The translations under genes and the position numbers were made by a program. From Laccaria trichodermophora (taxonomy: Eukaryota; Basidiomycota; Agaricomycetes; Agaricales; Hydnangiaceae): DNA of 64,000 bases. The stretch lies in contig JACTVC010000009.1 in the NCBI GenBank assembly GCA_018417955.1, positions 372,001 to 436,000 on the forward strand, read 5' to 3'. This document shows positions 31,898-43,040 of the stretch, piece by piece. Below the pieces are notes generated by a model that searched no databases, was not told the origin of the DNA, and saw only the letters and a list, made by a program, of their open reading frames with translations. Every line of letters starts with the position of its first letter. Within the stretch, counting starts at the first letter, position 1.

Positions 31898-32844
31898 AAA
31901 CCCCCCCTAAATTCCATGCCTATCCTAGGTTCAGCTGTTGTTACTTCTACCTACCTTTGATATCTGGTTGCTCTCTAGTCTGGACTGATCCTTACTTCCA
32001 TCATTTGCTCTACGTTTACTTCTTAGTAAGCGACTTGTATGCCCTAGTGGCTATGTCCTCTAATCTGGCCTGGCTGCCTGTGTTATGAAGTGTAGCCCAG
32101 CTCACAATAGCAGGATGATCACTGCTAAATGTCAGGCATGTATGTGTGCTACTTGTAGGGCCAAACAGCTGCCTACATCCTCTGCAGGAATGGGAAAGAC
32201 ACTATCAAGCATGTTGTGAGCGCTACTTGATGTAGGAATCACTCAGGTAGTGGGACAGTTGCTGGGAGCCTAGTGGACTAGATGAACAGAGATGTGAAGA
32301 CTCACCTAGTTGGTCCTAATGGAATCATTGTATGCTTGGAGTCGTGGAACATGACCGTTCAGCATACATGTTCTGATCTCCACTACATGAGTGGGGAGTG
32401 GCAACCATGCCAATAAAATCATGCTGTTTGGATCTGTTTGTCTCACACCAAATAGTTGAATTCAGTGGTCGACAACTGTTATTTCACTTTAATCAATACA
32501 TAGGGACCAATTTACAAGTCTATATTGTTTGTGGTGATATATAATATACTATTATGATTGAATTTGGTAGCCAAGTTCTATATCTGTGTCACTATACATG
32601 TCAGATGCATTTTCTTCTGGAATGTAGCCTTCCTATTCACTCCCCACATTGAGTTGAGCTTCAAGCTCCTGCTGGTTTTGAGCTTTAGACATTCATATTG
32701 TGTTCTGGTTTGGTTCCAGTCTGTTTTCCAAGTTGTTGGAGTGAATGTTAGAAAGGTTTGTCATTGACTGGGAAGTTTGCAATGTCGATCATGACTTCCG
32801 GCCCAGTTTCCAAGCCTCTTTGTCCATGATATAAGATACTTGTA

Positions 32845-32990
32845 GTTTACAAGTCAATATATGCAGAGGTAGCAATGATAATGCGTTGCTGACACCGATA
32901 GTCACGCTTTGGTCATGGTTTACAAGTCAATATATGCAGAGGTAGCAACGATAATGCGTTGCTGATGCCGATAGTCGCGCTTTGGTCACG
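32845..32990 (+). repeat. Two tandem 73-bp units
   Basis: 32845-32917 and 32918-32990 both begin GTTTACAAGTCAATATATGC and differ at only a few bases (AATGATAATG/AACGATAATG, CACC/TGCC, CACG/CGCG). Recent tandem duplication. Confidence 0.9.
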
Positions 32991-33645
32991 CTTCAGTTAC
33001 TTTCTTTATTGCAACACGTGATCATCGACGCATCTTACCATGCCATTCCCCTGTCGTGGATTGCTACCTCATCTGTAGAGGTATTCTTTCAAATTTTGGC
33101 AGGCACAAACTTCTGGAGTGTAGGATGGATTTGTTCAGGACAGAATTTTATAAAGGGGTTTGGAAGGCTTGAATTAAGATATTAACTGATGGAATATTTG
33201 TATTTTTGAGCTAAATTGTATACAAGCACCTTTACTTATGCTCCACCTACATATATCCACACTTAAATTGGCAATCTACTGTTGTGTCGAAGTAAATACG
33301 AGCAGTTGAGACGATCAACCATTTTTTGATCAGGTCTTTGGTGATGGGAAAATACGGCGGAGTTGAAAATTTGGCAGTGGGTTGCCGCTCCCCAACATGA
33401 GGTATAACTACAATGCTTATGTAAACGAAAACTTGCCTGAAGCCCAGTGAGCAGGCTAGTATGCTAAAGCGGAAGGAAGCAGAACTTAGGAGGCATTGTG
33501 TACTGTGGACATCAGGAGACAATGAAGACTCAGATTTGCAATTGATTTTAAGGTGCCAAGAGGAACACATGACCACGTTAGGAATGTGACATGTGACGTA
33601 AGGTCTGTGGATGCTGTGTGGATTTTGTTTACTTACTGTTTACCT

Positions 33646-33690
33646 GCGACGTCTAGTCGAAATATTTACGCTTTGGATTGGTTTCTAAAA
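33646..33690 (+). repeat. Direct repeat, copy 2 (about 45 bp)
   Basis: Contains GACGTCTAGTCGAAATATTT and ACGCTTTGGATTGGTTTC, differing from copy 1 at a few positions. The two copies bracket 3.1 kb containing the 31082 gene. Confidence 0.8.
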
Positions 33691-35490
33691 CCTAGATACT
33701 AAAGTATCCAGGAATAGCACCATAAACTAAGCGTCAAAGAAAAAAGATGACGAGCGACACGCATATAACGGTGTGGGGCCACCATTTAGTTCACTGTGGC
33801 CGTTTGCGAGTGGGCAACTGACCACGAACTTTGTTGAGTGAGCGCAGAAAAGAAATGACAAGGTACGCACTCGGATAGTTTTATGGGGGATGTGGATACC
33901 CCGTTTGCAATTGCAATCACTGAGGGCGATCCAGGAGGAGATGACGATTCCTTTTCAAGGGTTAATTTGCACGGTTAAATGCAGGAGTCAAACTATGGGA
34001 TACCAATGCGAAAGCAGATGCCAGATAATCTGAGGATCCACTGCGTCTTGAGTTTGGGTGGGTTGAGACATGGATGGATATTCTTACGTCATCGTTCGGC
34101 TTCATTGAGCTCACACACAACATGCCCCTTTTCTTTCAGTCGGGATGTGGGTGACAAAAAAGCAGTACAATGTCTGCGCGCAGCCAGCCTTCAAACCACT
34201 TCTCTATCCAATTCTGTCCACTTACAACCACGATCACTTGATTTCTGCAATACATTAGGGCTTGGGCGATGGTGTTGTGGATGTACATTTGCACCCATGC
34301 AGGGGGCTGCGAGGACGGTTGAGGAGTTCAAGAATTTTCGGAAAGAGAGGTGCGTTGAAGTACGTTCTCGATGTTGCTTAAGGAACCGACACACCCTTGC
34401 GCACGCTTTAGGGCAGCGATCGAGGAAGATTATGCCAAACGTTTAACCTAATTGTCGAAAATGGTTTTGGGAAGGGGTGAAATTGGGTAGGTTGGGCTCG
34501 GAAGACTTGGATTGGTGGTGACCTTTCTCTCCAGAGAATTATGCAATTCCTTGAACGCCATCAAATTCGAGACCGAGCGTCAGTCCGCAGCAAATACGCA
34601 GCGATTTGGGGTCCCCAGCCGCTGCGTTTTACACGCGGTGACTCCAGCACAAGAAAGTGGCCCAAGTGGCCATCGAGATTCACATGAAACTGGAACGCGC
34701 ACAACAGACGGTACAAATCAGAGAGAGTGCGACTTTGCCAACTTTTCCAAAGCTTTGCAAAATACTTTCACTAGCGATCCCCAAACCATACCAACTATGG
34801 GAACCTGCAGCCAAACGTTCCATTTCCTGTTGATGCTTATTTTCTCTTTTGCCTGGGGTCTCGAAATGTAACTTTCCCCCTAATTGGCCACTGGCTTTCG
34901 TTTACCAATCAACGAATGAGGTCACGCACTCGGAAGGTGAAGGTCTGAACTCCCCGTCGCCATAGGTGAATTAACACCCTCTCTTGAGAAACTCTGCTTC
35001 TGGCTCTTCCTCGTAAACTCAGGGTCAAACTGGTCAGAAGCTTGTATTTTGAAACATGGGTGGTTGGCTCATGTGTAGCCGTCATATACATGCCCCGGGT
35101 GACAATCTTTACGAGGCACGACCCACTCGTAGTAAGTGGCATCTGTAATGCGAATCCAACTTCTGATTTCACCTGCAGACCCGGCCGGCGCCGGCGTCAT
35201 GGGCATGCGCCCGACGTCAACTCCAGGGTGTCACGCCCAGGAAATATCTGTAAATGCCACACACACCAGGACGTATGCAAGGTATTGAGATTTACTGACC
35301 GAATATGTGTGCAACTTACCAAATTAAGCTCCAAGCGTGCTCTGGTAGTGTTGTAGACCATTTGAATGGGCTTCATTACAGAAGGTCACAAAAATTTAAG
35401 GCTTCCGATGGATGCCCCCCCCCCAACCCTATATCCGGGATCCACGTTCCGCCACCCCCTTGGTCTTCTCATTAATTTCATATTCGCGAC
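33691..35490. other. No confident gene
   Basis: About 1.8 kb separates the repeats from the MCM2 copy. Open frames (for example 33979-34446 and 34512-34871) have no recognisable domains and atypical composition. This is the transition from the repeat-rich to the gene-dense half of the window. Confidence 0.45.
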
Positions 35491-38400
35491 ATGATGAGTC
35501 CATAAATCGCTATTGACTAAGGCCTTGATGAATTATTGCAGTCATCTCAAACTCCTCGACGCTCAAAACGCCCGCGATCAGCTTCACCTGCAGCGCTCTC
35601 ATCGCCTGCGCGTCCTACGCCTCAACGACGCGATTCTCAGTCTTCTCTACCCCCACCATCACCCCCAGCCTCATTTTCTGACACGGATGATAGCTTAGAC
35701 GACAGAGACGCCGTTAGAGATGCCGAAGACCAAGAGGACGATGGAGAAGACCTGTTCGGAGAGAATCTTGAGGTGTATGTTTTTTCGTGTCACCCACTAA
35801 TACCTTCTTTGATGATGGTGTTGGAATACAGAGATTACGCTCCGAACGAACTCCTCGATAGGTACTCTGACGCCGGCCTAGATGACGACGAAGAGGTGGC
35901 GGAACTCTCGGCGGCAGACGGAAGAGCAGCTGAGTTGAAAATGACGCGTCGTGACAAACTTGAACGTGCTGGAAAGCGTGGTTCACGCGCTGCTCATCGT
36001 AATCGTGCCCCTGCCTTCCTTGGTAGTGATGATATGGATGATGATGGGGATGTTGATGATGAGTTGGGTCTTTCTCGCTTCAAGAATCGAACACGGAGAC
36101 AATATGATGAGCGACGAGATCGTGATGATCTTGAAGGAGTAGAGGATGTCAGTGCTGTATTCACACCTGCATGGCTACGTCGAGGGGGCTGATTTTGTCT
36201 GGAAGGAATTGCCTCTTGAGCAACTGGGCGACATCAAAGCCAAATCTATCGTTGACTGGATTGCAAACGACCGTGTTCGTCGAACAATTGCATGGCATTT
36301 CCGTAACTTCTTGATGATCCACGTCGACGAACATGGCTCATCTGTGTATGGTGAACGTATTCGCCATCTGGGAGAAAGTAAGCGAGCGACAAATATTATC
36401 CAGTCTCCTCCTCTAACCACATTTTCAGCGAAAGCCGAATCTCTGGAAGTCTCATATCAACATCTCATAGACACCAAAGCTATTTTGGCCTATTTTTTGT
36501 CCAACACAGCCCCACCGCCATGCTTGAAATTTTTGATGAAGTCGCCCTCAATGCCAATATCGTTTACTACCCTTCGTACAAACGTATTCATTCCGAAGTA
36601 CACGTTCGAATATCCGATTTACCCACCACCTCCTCCTTGCGAGACTTGCGTCGAGCAGATCTTAACAACCTCGTTCGAGTGACTGGCGTTGTTACGCGAC
36701 GAACCGGTGTCTTCGCCCAACTAAAATACATCAAATTTGATTTCAAGAAGTGCGGAGCAGTCCTTGGCCCCTTTTATCAAGATGCCACGAAGGAAGTCAA
36801 AATCAGCTATTGCGCTAATTGCGAAAGCAAGGGCCCTTTCCCAGACAGGTTTGTTTTGTTCTTCTGGAACCAATGTTGTGCTCATCATTCATGCCTGCAG
36901 ACGGTATACAGGAACCTCCAAAAGATGACATTGCAAGAATCTCCTGGGTCAGTTCCTGCAGGTCGTTTGCCCAGACATCGGGAAGTCATCCTACTTTGGG
37001 ATCTGATTGATAGTGCGAAGCCAGGTGAAGAAGTGGTCAGTATCTCAGGCAATCAGTTGTGATCGATTCTGACGAAGGTGGTAGGAAGTAACTGGCGTCT
37101 ACCGCAACAATTTCGATGCCTCTCTCAATGCCATGAACGGCTTTCCCGTTTTCTCGACCATTATCGGAGCAAATCATATCAATAAGAAGGAAGACCTCTT
37201 TGCGGCCTTCCGGTTGACAGAGGACGACGAAAAGGAAATGCGCAATCTCGCTCGTGACGATCGTATTCGAAAACGGATCAAATCCATCGCCCCATCCATC
37301 TACGGCCATGAAGATATCAAGACCGCCATTGCCCTTTCACTCTTCGGTGGAGTGTCCAAGGATATCAATCACAAGCATCGCATTCGTGGAGATATCAACG
37401 TCCTTCTTCTAGGAGACCCTGGAATAGCCGAGTCTCAGTTTCTCAAATATGTTGAAAAGACCGCTCACAGATCGGTCTTCGCAACTGGGCAAGGTGCATC
37501 AGCGGTCGGTCTCACTGCCAGCGTCCGCAAGGATCCCATCACGCGAGAATGGACGCTAGAGGGTGGAGCACTGGTTCTCGCAGATAAAGGCACCTGCCTT
37601 ATCGACGAATTCGACAAGATGAACGACGCTGACCGAACATCTATCCACGAGGCCATGGAACAACAATCGATCTCCATCTCAAAAGCCGGCATCGTCACTA
37701 CCCTTCAAGCCCGGTGTGCGATCATCGCTGCTGCCAATCCCATTCGTCGCCGATATAACCCCTTGATACCCTTCTCGCAGAACGTGGAACTAACAGAACC
37801 GATTTTGTCTCGTTTTGATGTTCTTTGCGTCGTGAAAGACAATGTGGACCCAGTTATGGATGAATTGCTGGCTCGATTCGTTGTGGGCAGTCATTTACGA
37901 AGTCACCCCAAATTTGAGGCGGAGACTGATGAGATGGATGTCGGTACGACGTTAGACGCTGATGTTCGTTGAGCCCTTTCTATATTCTCCGAGAGGTTAA
38001 TTTTTGCGTTCTAGATTATACCGCAAGATGTATTGCGCAAGTACATCATGTACGCCAGGGAGAAGATCCGGCCCAAGTTGTTTGACCTCGATCAAGAGAA
38101 GCTAGCGCGGCTCTTTGCTGACCTGCGTCGCGAATCGATGGCGACTGGGTCGTATCCTATCACCGTTCGACACTTGGAGAGCATGATTCGCATGGCTGAA
38201 GCCAGCGCGAAGATGGCGTTGCGCGAGTATGTTCGCGCGGATGACATTGACCTTGCCATTGAGGTCGCGGTTGGAAGCTTCGTCAGTGCACAAAAGAGTA
38301 GCATTAAGAAGACTTTGCAAAGAGTGCGTCTTACCTGTCTGGGTTTTATTGATTGGGATGCTTCCTGATGAGGTATAATTCTTTAGGGATTCCGGAAATA

Positions 38401-38731
38401 CCTTACGCAATCTAAAGACCATGAAGAGCTACTAGCATTCTTGCTTGGTGGGATGGTGAAAGATCAAGCACGGTTATACCAATTGCGGCGTCATGAACAG
38501 CCGGAGAAAGTCACGATTAAGGTTTTTGAGCTGGAAGAAAGAGTAAGATCTTTGTTTTTGCCGACTCGTCCTTTGACTGACTGTTGTGGCTTCCAGGCAA
38601 AGGGACACGACATCTTTGACATTACGCCCTTCCTCCGATCTAAGCTGTTTACCACCAATGGGTACAAATTAAAGGAGAATATAATTGAAAAGGAGTTTAT
38701 CGTTCACCGCGACGATCAAGGTGCCTTATGA
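35491..38731 (+). pseudogene. MCM2: MCM2 replicative helicase subunit, decayed copy
   Basis: MCM2 is part of the MCM2-7 replicative helicase. The copy is nearly full length: acidic N-tail (EDLFGENLEVDYAPNELLDR), N-terminal OB/zinc region, AAA+ core with Walker [10 protein letters not shown], arginine finger LSRFD and the C-terminal helical part. It is spliced by at least six introns. Defects visible: (1) Walker A reads GDPGIAESQ instead of GDPGTAKSQ, so the ATP-binding Lys is Glu (37430-37432) and Thr is Ile; (2) the first zinc Cys is Phe (36742-36744); (3) a frameshift at 36510-36515; (4) a second frameshift at 36841-36848; (5) the first intron (35494-35541) begins ATGAGT where GTGAGT is expected after ATG. 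Either this is a dying duplicate or the sequence has errors; the substitutions argue for decay. Confidence 0.85.
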
Positions 38732-38981
38732 TCTACTTGCTGGGCTATTTATCCTCTTGTATGTAAGTATATGTTGTTGTAATCGCTATCATCTCAATAT
38801 TTGATATCGAGTGTTCGAAATTTCGATTTCAAAACATCCAATAGAGATAACAAGTGAGAAGTGTGTGTCTAACGTGGAAGGTGAATAAGAATACGTCAAT
38901 GCTGGAGTGAGGGTAGTTGTCTATAATGTATGTATTATTAAGATCCTCCAAGATGGTGGTTTTGGGGTAAGGCGAAGCAGC

Positions 38982-39864
38982 TCATGATGAAGTGGTCGTG
39001 GACGGCTTGTCGAGCTTTGTCCGTCGTGGCTTTTCGGGCGCAGGTATGCCTGCGGAGTCAGCTTCTCCGACTGCAGTGCCTTCCGGCGTTGAAGAGAGAC
39101 CAGCTGTCTCGGTTACTGGTAAAGCCTCTTCACCCTCGTCATCATCATCATTCATTATTTCTAAGCGAGAATCAGAACGGTACGTTTTGGAATAAACCAA
39201 AAAAAGGGATGCGCACCATCAGCGTATACCTCCGGATGAGCCCTAAAGCAATCCTGCATATGCTTAAACTTCTCAACACAGTTGATGCCCTTTGGTTCGT
39301 CCTCTGAAAACACAAAACACGAGAAGGCTGCTCGGAATTCTGGACCGCATGGGCCATGGGCCATTCCACCGAGACATGGACAGTCCCAGTTGATTTCCCC
39401 CGTTACAGGGTTATATGCACCTCCGGAAGCACCACTTTCTTCTGGTGAAGCTTCGTCCGAGCTTCCGTCGCTTCCCTCGGTATCCTTGGGGTCTACATCG
39501 CTGTCAGACGAGACAAAAGACGTAGAGTCAGATGCGGGTGGTGAATCTGGTATAAAAGCGGGTGGTTCTGAGGGTAATGATGGGGTTTTCGGGGACTGTG
39601 AGTTAGTGGTCTTTGCTGTATCCACCCATTTTAGAAACGGTCTTCATGCGAAAGGGTCACAGACTGACTTGAATGTGATTCCGAACTATCCAATGCAATA
39701 TGGTTTTTGTCGAACGCCAGCCGCCATGACAAGTAAGCCGTGGCAGCGAAGGAAGCACCCATTGCGGCCTTTCTAAACCTTCGGGACGAGAACGCGGTGT
39801 GTCGTGCGGATGCGTGTGTGTGCAGACACCTGCGTGCGGCAGAACTTGCAAAACGAGAGAACAT
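38982..39864 (-). CDS. MIA40: MIA40, mitochondrial intermembrane-space oxidoreductase
   Basis: MIA40 oxidises and traps small cysteine proteins entering the intermembrane space, passing electrons to Erv1. Exons 39864-39669, 39615-39217 and 39160-38982 sum to 774 nt, an uninterrupted 257-residue protein. Visible in order: an Arg/Ser-rich mitochondrial presequence ([20 protein letters not shown]), a single hydrophobic anchor ([15 protein letters not shown]), an acidic Ser-rich linker, the redox CPC motif (WDCPCLGG), and twin CX9C motifs ([22 protein letters not shown]) that form the helical hairpin. The tail is acidic then Pro/Lys-rich. The membrane-anchored architecture is that of fungal MIA40 rather than the short animal CHCHD4. 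Convergent with the MCM2 copy, 250 bases apart. Confidence 0.92.
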
Positions 39865-40105
39865 GGCAAGGAATGAACTGGATGAAGAATTGCGCTGGTG
39901 ACTTGTAAGTAGTACGCGGCGATACGGCTTCAACTGCTAGAATTTTCAAAGCGGCTCCTTTCAAGATTAACAAGTCAAAACAGTGTTATACAAATTTTTA
40001 ATCTTTATCTACAACTCCACCGAATAAATTAGCGCGAGTCGGCTGAAGAAAGACAATTAACAAGGACTGTGTCGAACAATGGCGAAAAGACGTACGGAAC
40101 GACCG

Positions 40106-41020
40106 CTAGCGGGTTACTGATTTTTCTCGGGCCATTAGGTCGTTGAGACACCGTGCAACGATGCCAACACCCTCCTCAATGGCCCCTTGATCTTTCTCCG
40201 CGACCTTCCTCATCAATCGACGGAACCTGTCCGGATGCCACCGTAGTTGCGCGTTGCGGAGTCTATCCTTGCGCGTCTGGTTCTGCGAATGTGCTGGAGA
40301 GAGAAGGAATGACATAATCGCGGTGGGTGTGATATCTTCGGGTTTCTTCGGCGGCACCAGCAGTGGCCAAGCGACAGTCGAAAACGTGAGCGGTTCCGTA
40401 GACGTTGCGATCGCTGCCCATCGTGCTTCGTAGGTGTTCCAAGCTTCCACAATTCCGTGCTCCCTCCTTGCGCGGTCCTTGCGCTCCTGTTCGCGGAAGT
40501 AGGAAAACGCTTTAGCAGTCTCCTCGGCGACCCTCCTCTTTTCTGCCTCGCGTTTTTGCCGAATCCGTACATCGATCTTTCGTAGCTCCTCCTGGATCCG
40601 AGCCTTTGCCTTCTCGCGTTCGATCGCCACTCGCCTGGCTTCCTCCTCCTGCCTCATCCACCTGTCCGCTTCTACACCGTAAGTATGCACCATGTCCTCC
40701 CACACCCTGCGCGATCGCCCCCTGTCTCTCTGTCGCGTGCCAGCGGACCAGTCCCCCCCAAATCCATCCCCCACGAATATCTGCTGCTCGAGGACCCATT
40801 TCTCTGTCTTCTTGTTGCGCCTGTCCTGTTTCGCGAGCTCCTGCTCGAGTACCCAGGTGTACGTCTCAGTCATATGCTGCCAGGGGGTGTCACGGACACG
40901 CTCGCTGCTGGCGAACCCAGCCGCAGTGGGCGTTCGGCGAAGGGAAGGGTTTATATACCCTTCACATTGAGAGCGGTAATGATGATGGCTAGTAGTGGCA
41001 GACTGTGTGCGAGTGGCCAT
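40106..41020 (-). CDS. NFKBIL1-like protein with a degenerate J-like C-terminus
   Basis: Intron-less, 304 residues from ATG 41020 (MATRTQSATTSHHHYRSQ). A long charged coiled-coil segment rich in Arg/Glu (REAEKRRVAEETAKAFSYFR) occupies the middle. The C-terminus carries RNAQLRWHPDRFRRLMRKVA and then VGIVARCLNDLM, the pattern found at the end of NF-kappa-B inhibitor-like protein 1 and related fungal proteins, where a J-domain-like helix has the HPD triplet. HPD is present here. Function in fungi is not established; RNA-processing roles have been proposed for the animal protein. Assignment rests on the C-terminal pattern and the charged middle. Confidence 0.65.
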   Translation of the reverse strand: MATRTQSATTSHHHYRSQCEGYINPSLRRTPTAAGFASSERVRDTPWQHMTETYTWVLEQELAKQDRRNKKTEKWVLEQQIFVGDGFGGDWSAGTRQRDRGRSRRVWEDMVHTYGVEADRWMRQEEEARRVAIEREKAKARIQEELRKIDVRIRQKREAEKRRVAEETAKAFSYFREQERKDRARREHGIVEAWNTYEARWAAIATSTEPLTFSTVAWPLLVPPKKPEDITPTAIMSFLLSPAHSQNQTRKDRLRNAQLRWHPDRFRRLMRKVAEKDQGAIEEGVGIVARCLNDLMAREKSVTR

Positions 41021-41521
41021 TGTGGAAGTAAAGCTCAGCTGTGGATGATTGGATTACTCTCCAGGAGGAATTATGAGTCTCTACATGGACGGGAGACGAG
41101 ACATTTATGTGTGCTGCATTGATGGCGCATTGTGTAGGCACGGCGAACACGCAATCTGTTTGAGACCCACAGTCATTCGCCGTGGACAGATTTGCATGTA
41201 TGTATTGTCCCTCGTTGTGAAACTGATGTAAGGGAGGAGGTCCGTACTTACCAGGTCGGATCCGGGAGATCAGTTATCAAACGCATGGCCGACACGTTGT
41301 TCAATGTTCTTTGTTGTCCTCCCGTTCCTGGGGTAATTTCAGGGTGATAGAATACCGAAAGTTGACCGAATGAACAGCCTTCACCAGTCTTCACGCAATA
41401 TCCTACTTCCACTTGCCTCTAACGGAAAGACCTAGAGGGACACGAAGCGATCTAATGTTGTGATATAGGTCAGGCGCCATGCGATAAGCCTTGGATAATC
41501 TTCTATAGATGTATTGAAAGT

Positions 41522-42667
41522 CTAGATACCCATAAGGCCATGAACTGCCCATTCATACACTCCCAGGAATACCGCACCACCAGCAGATATCCAAAGAGTG
41601 CGTGGCACCACGCCTGATAATAGAGCTTTCACGCCCTCCGTAGCGTAGATAGTTCTAAATCTACGTCCCAATGAAGGCAGCTTCTCATTGGTTGGATCCT
41701 GAGATAGAATTACTAGGGTCGGAGAGTGTGTGTGATGATAACGGAACATACACGAAGGTCAAGCATGACGCGCGTTTTCAAAACGTCCAGTGGCGTCGTC
41801 ACAGCGGCGGCAAATCCTCCCGCGATGCTCCCACAAACGGCAGCTTCGTGGGCGTAAAGCGGTGTCCGCCCGACTCTTCGGGAAAGTTGTAGCTTTAACA
41901 ACTCGTAGAGTGGGAATTGCAACGAGGTAAAAGGTATCTAAAATGAAAATGTCAGCGGCAGAATATGAGAACGCACAGGCAAAACCAAGCAAAAATGCAC
42001 CTCCCGCATAATGGTCGACCCAAATCCCCGATAAAAGCCGCGCCATCCGTCGTTCGTGAGAACAAGCCGTGCAGCTGCCAGTGACGACTGTCCTAGCATT
42101 CCATATGTAGACGTTTGCGTTCTCGTTTTGATGACTTCAGTCGGCACACGAATCAAACAGGCAGCCTGGAAGGGTGTGCATCACCAGAGAAGGGGAGTCG
42201 TGAAAATGGGATTGCGCTCCGAAAGATGTAGGGAAACATCCGTACAACTTCCGCCACGGATGCAGAGATCATATGGTTGACTGGCGCAAGACGGTCGGAG
42301 AGCGGCAGGATCTTTTTCATGGTCTCGTAACTTGAGAAGAAAACGGCCGCTAAGTTCAAGGATGTTAATACTTGTTGCTCGGGTCAACAGGCAAGAAAAT
42401 TAAAAATATGTACCCCCAGGTGCGCTGCCAACAACCACGCTGCCCACCCCTTTGTATACGCCATGAAAGCCTCCTGCGCGTCTAAAACCTTGTGCAGATT
42501 GGAGGCGGGTTTTCACGGTATCAACGGGAAAGAACAGGAGATCGACAGCAGTTCCCGCAGCACCACCGGCCTGGAGAGAGATATCAGTTCATAGATCTCG
42601 TGCGCACACAAAAAGAAGCTCATACCAAAAGTGATTGTATAAAGGTTGGCCTCACCTTGACCTCCAT
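41522..42667 (-). CDS. PET8: Mitochondrial S-adenosylmethionine carrier
   Basis: A spliced six-helix mitochondrial carrier that imports S-adenosylmethionine in exchange for S-adenosylhomocysteine. All three carrier signature motifs are visible in order on the minus strand: [26 protein letters not shown] and [13 protein letters not shown]. Linking segments include [39 protein letters not shown] and [20 protein letters not shown]. The second-repeat RVPTEV and the [15 protein letters not shown] end are typical of the SAM carrier (PET8/SLC25A26). The model starts at ATG 42667 with a tiny first exon (MEVK) spliced to AGGAAG; a slightly different start is possible. Stop at 41522. Confidence 0.85.
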
Positions 42668-43040
42668 GTCTTCGTGCAGCCTTGAGTCTATTTGACTTTA
42701 CGCTCAGCCAGGGAGTCGGAATGGCACGGGTTTGGAGACGCGAATCAGGGTGGAAGTGAACACTGAACAAGTTCACACAGTCAAGATGTGAAAATGAGCC
42801 AAATGCTTCATGATGTCAATTTCCATAACTGCAAGTAAATACGATACGTAAGGAGCGATATATGTAGGAACAACGATGTCCAATAGTATACATAGTAGAG
42901 CCAAATTAAATGAGCGAGAGGTGAACATGCAAAGAGATACAGATAGCTGAGAGCTGCCAAAGGAAATCATCTAGCGGAAAAGGTTAGTAACAGAATGGGT
43001 GTGAGATACGAAAGACATTTACGCAAGTGAGAGTGAGTGG
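42668..43040. other. Intergenic spacer
   Basis: Separates the carrier gene from the 3' end of the Sec7 gene; nothing coding is seen. Confidence 0.6.
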
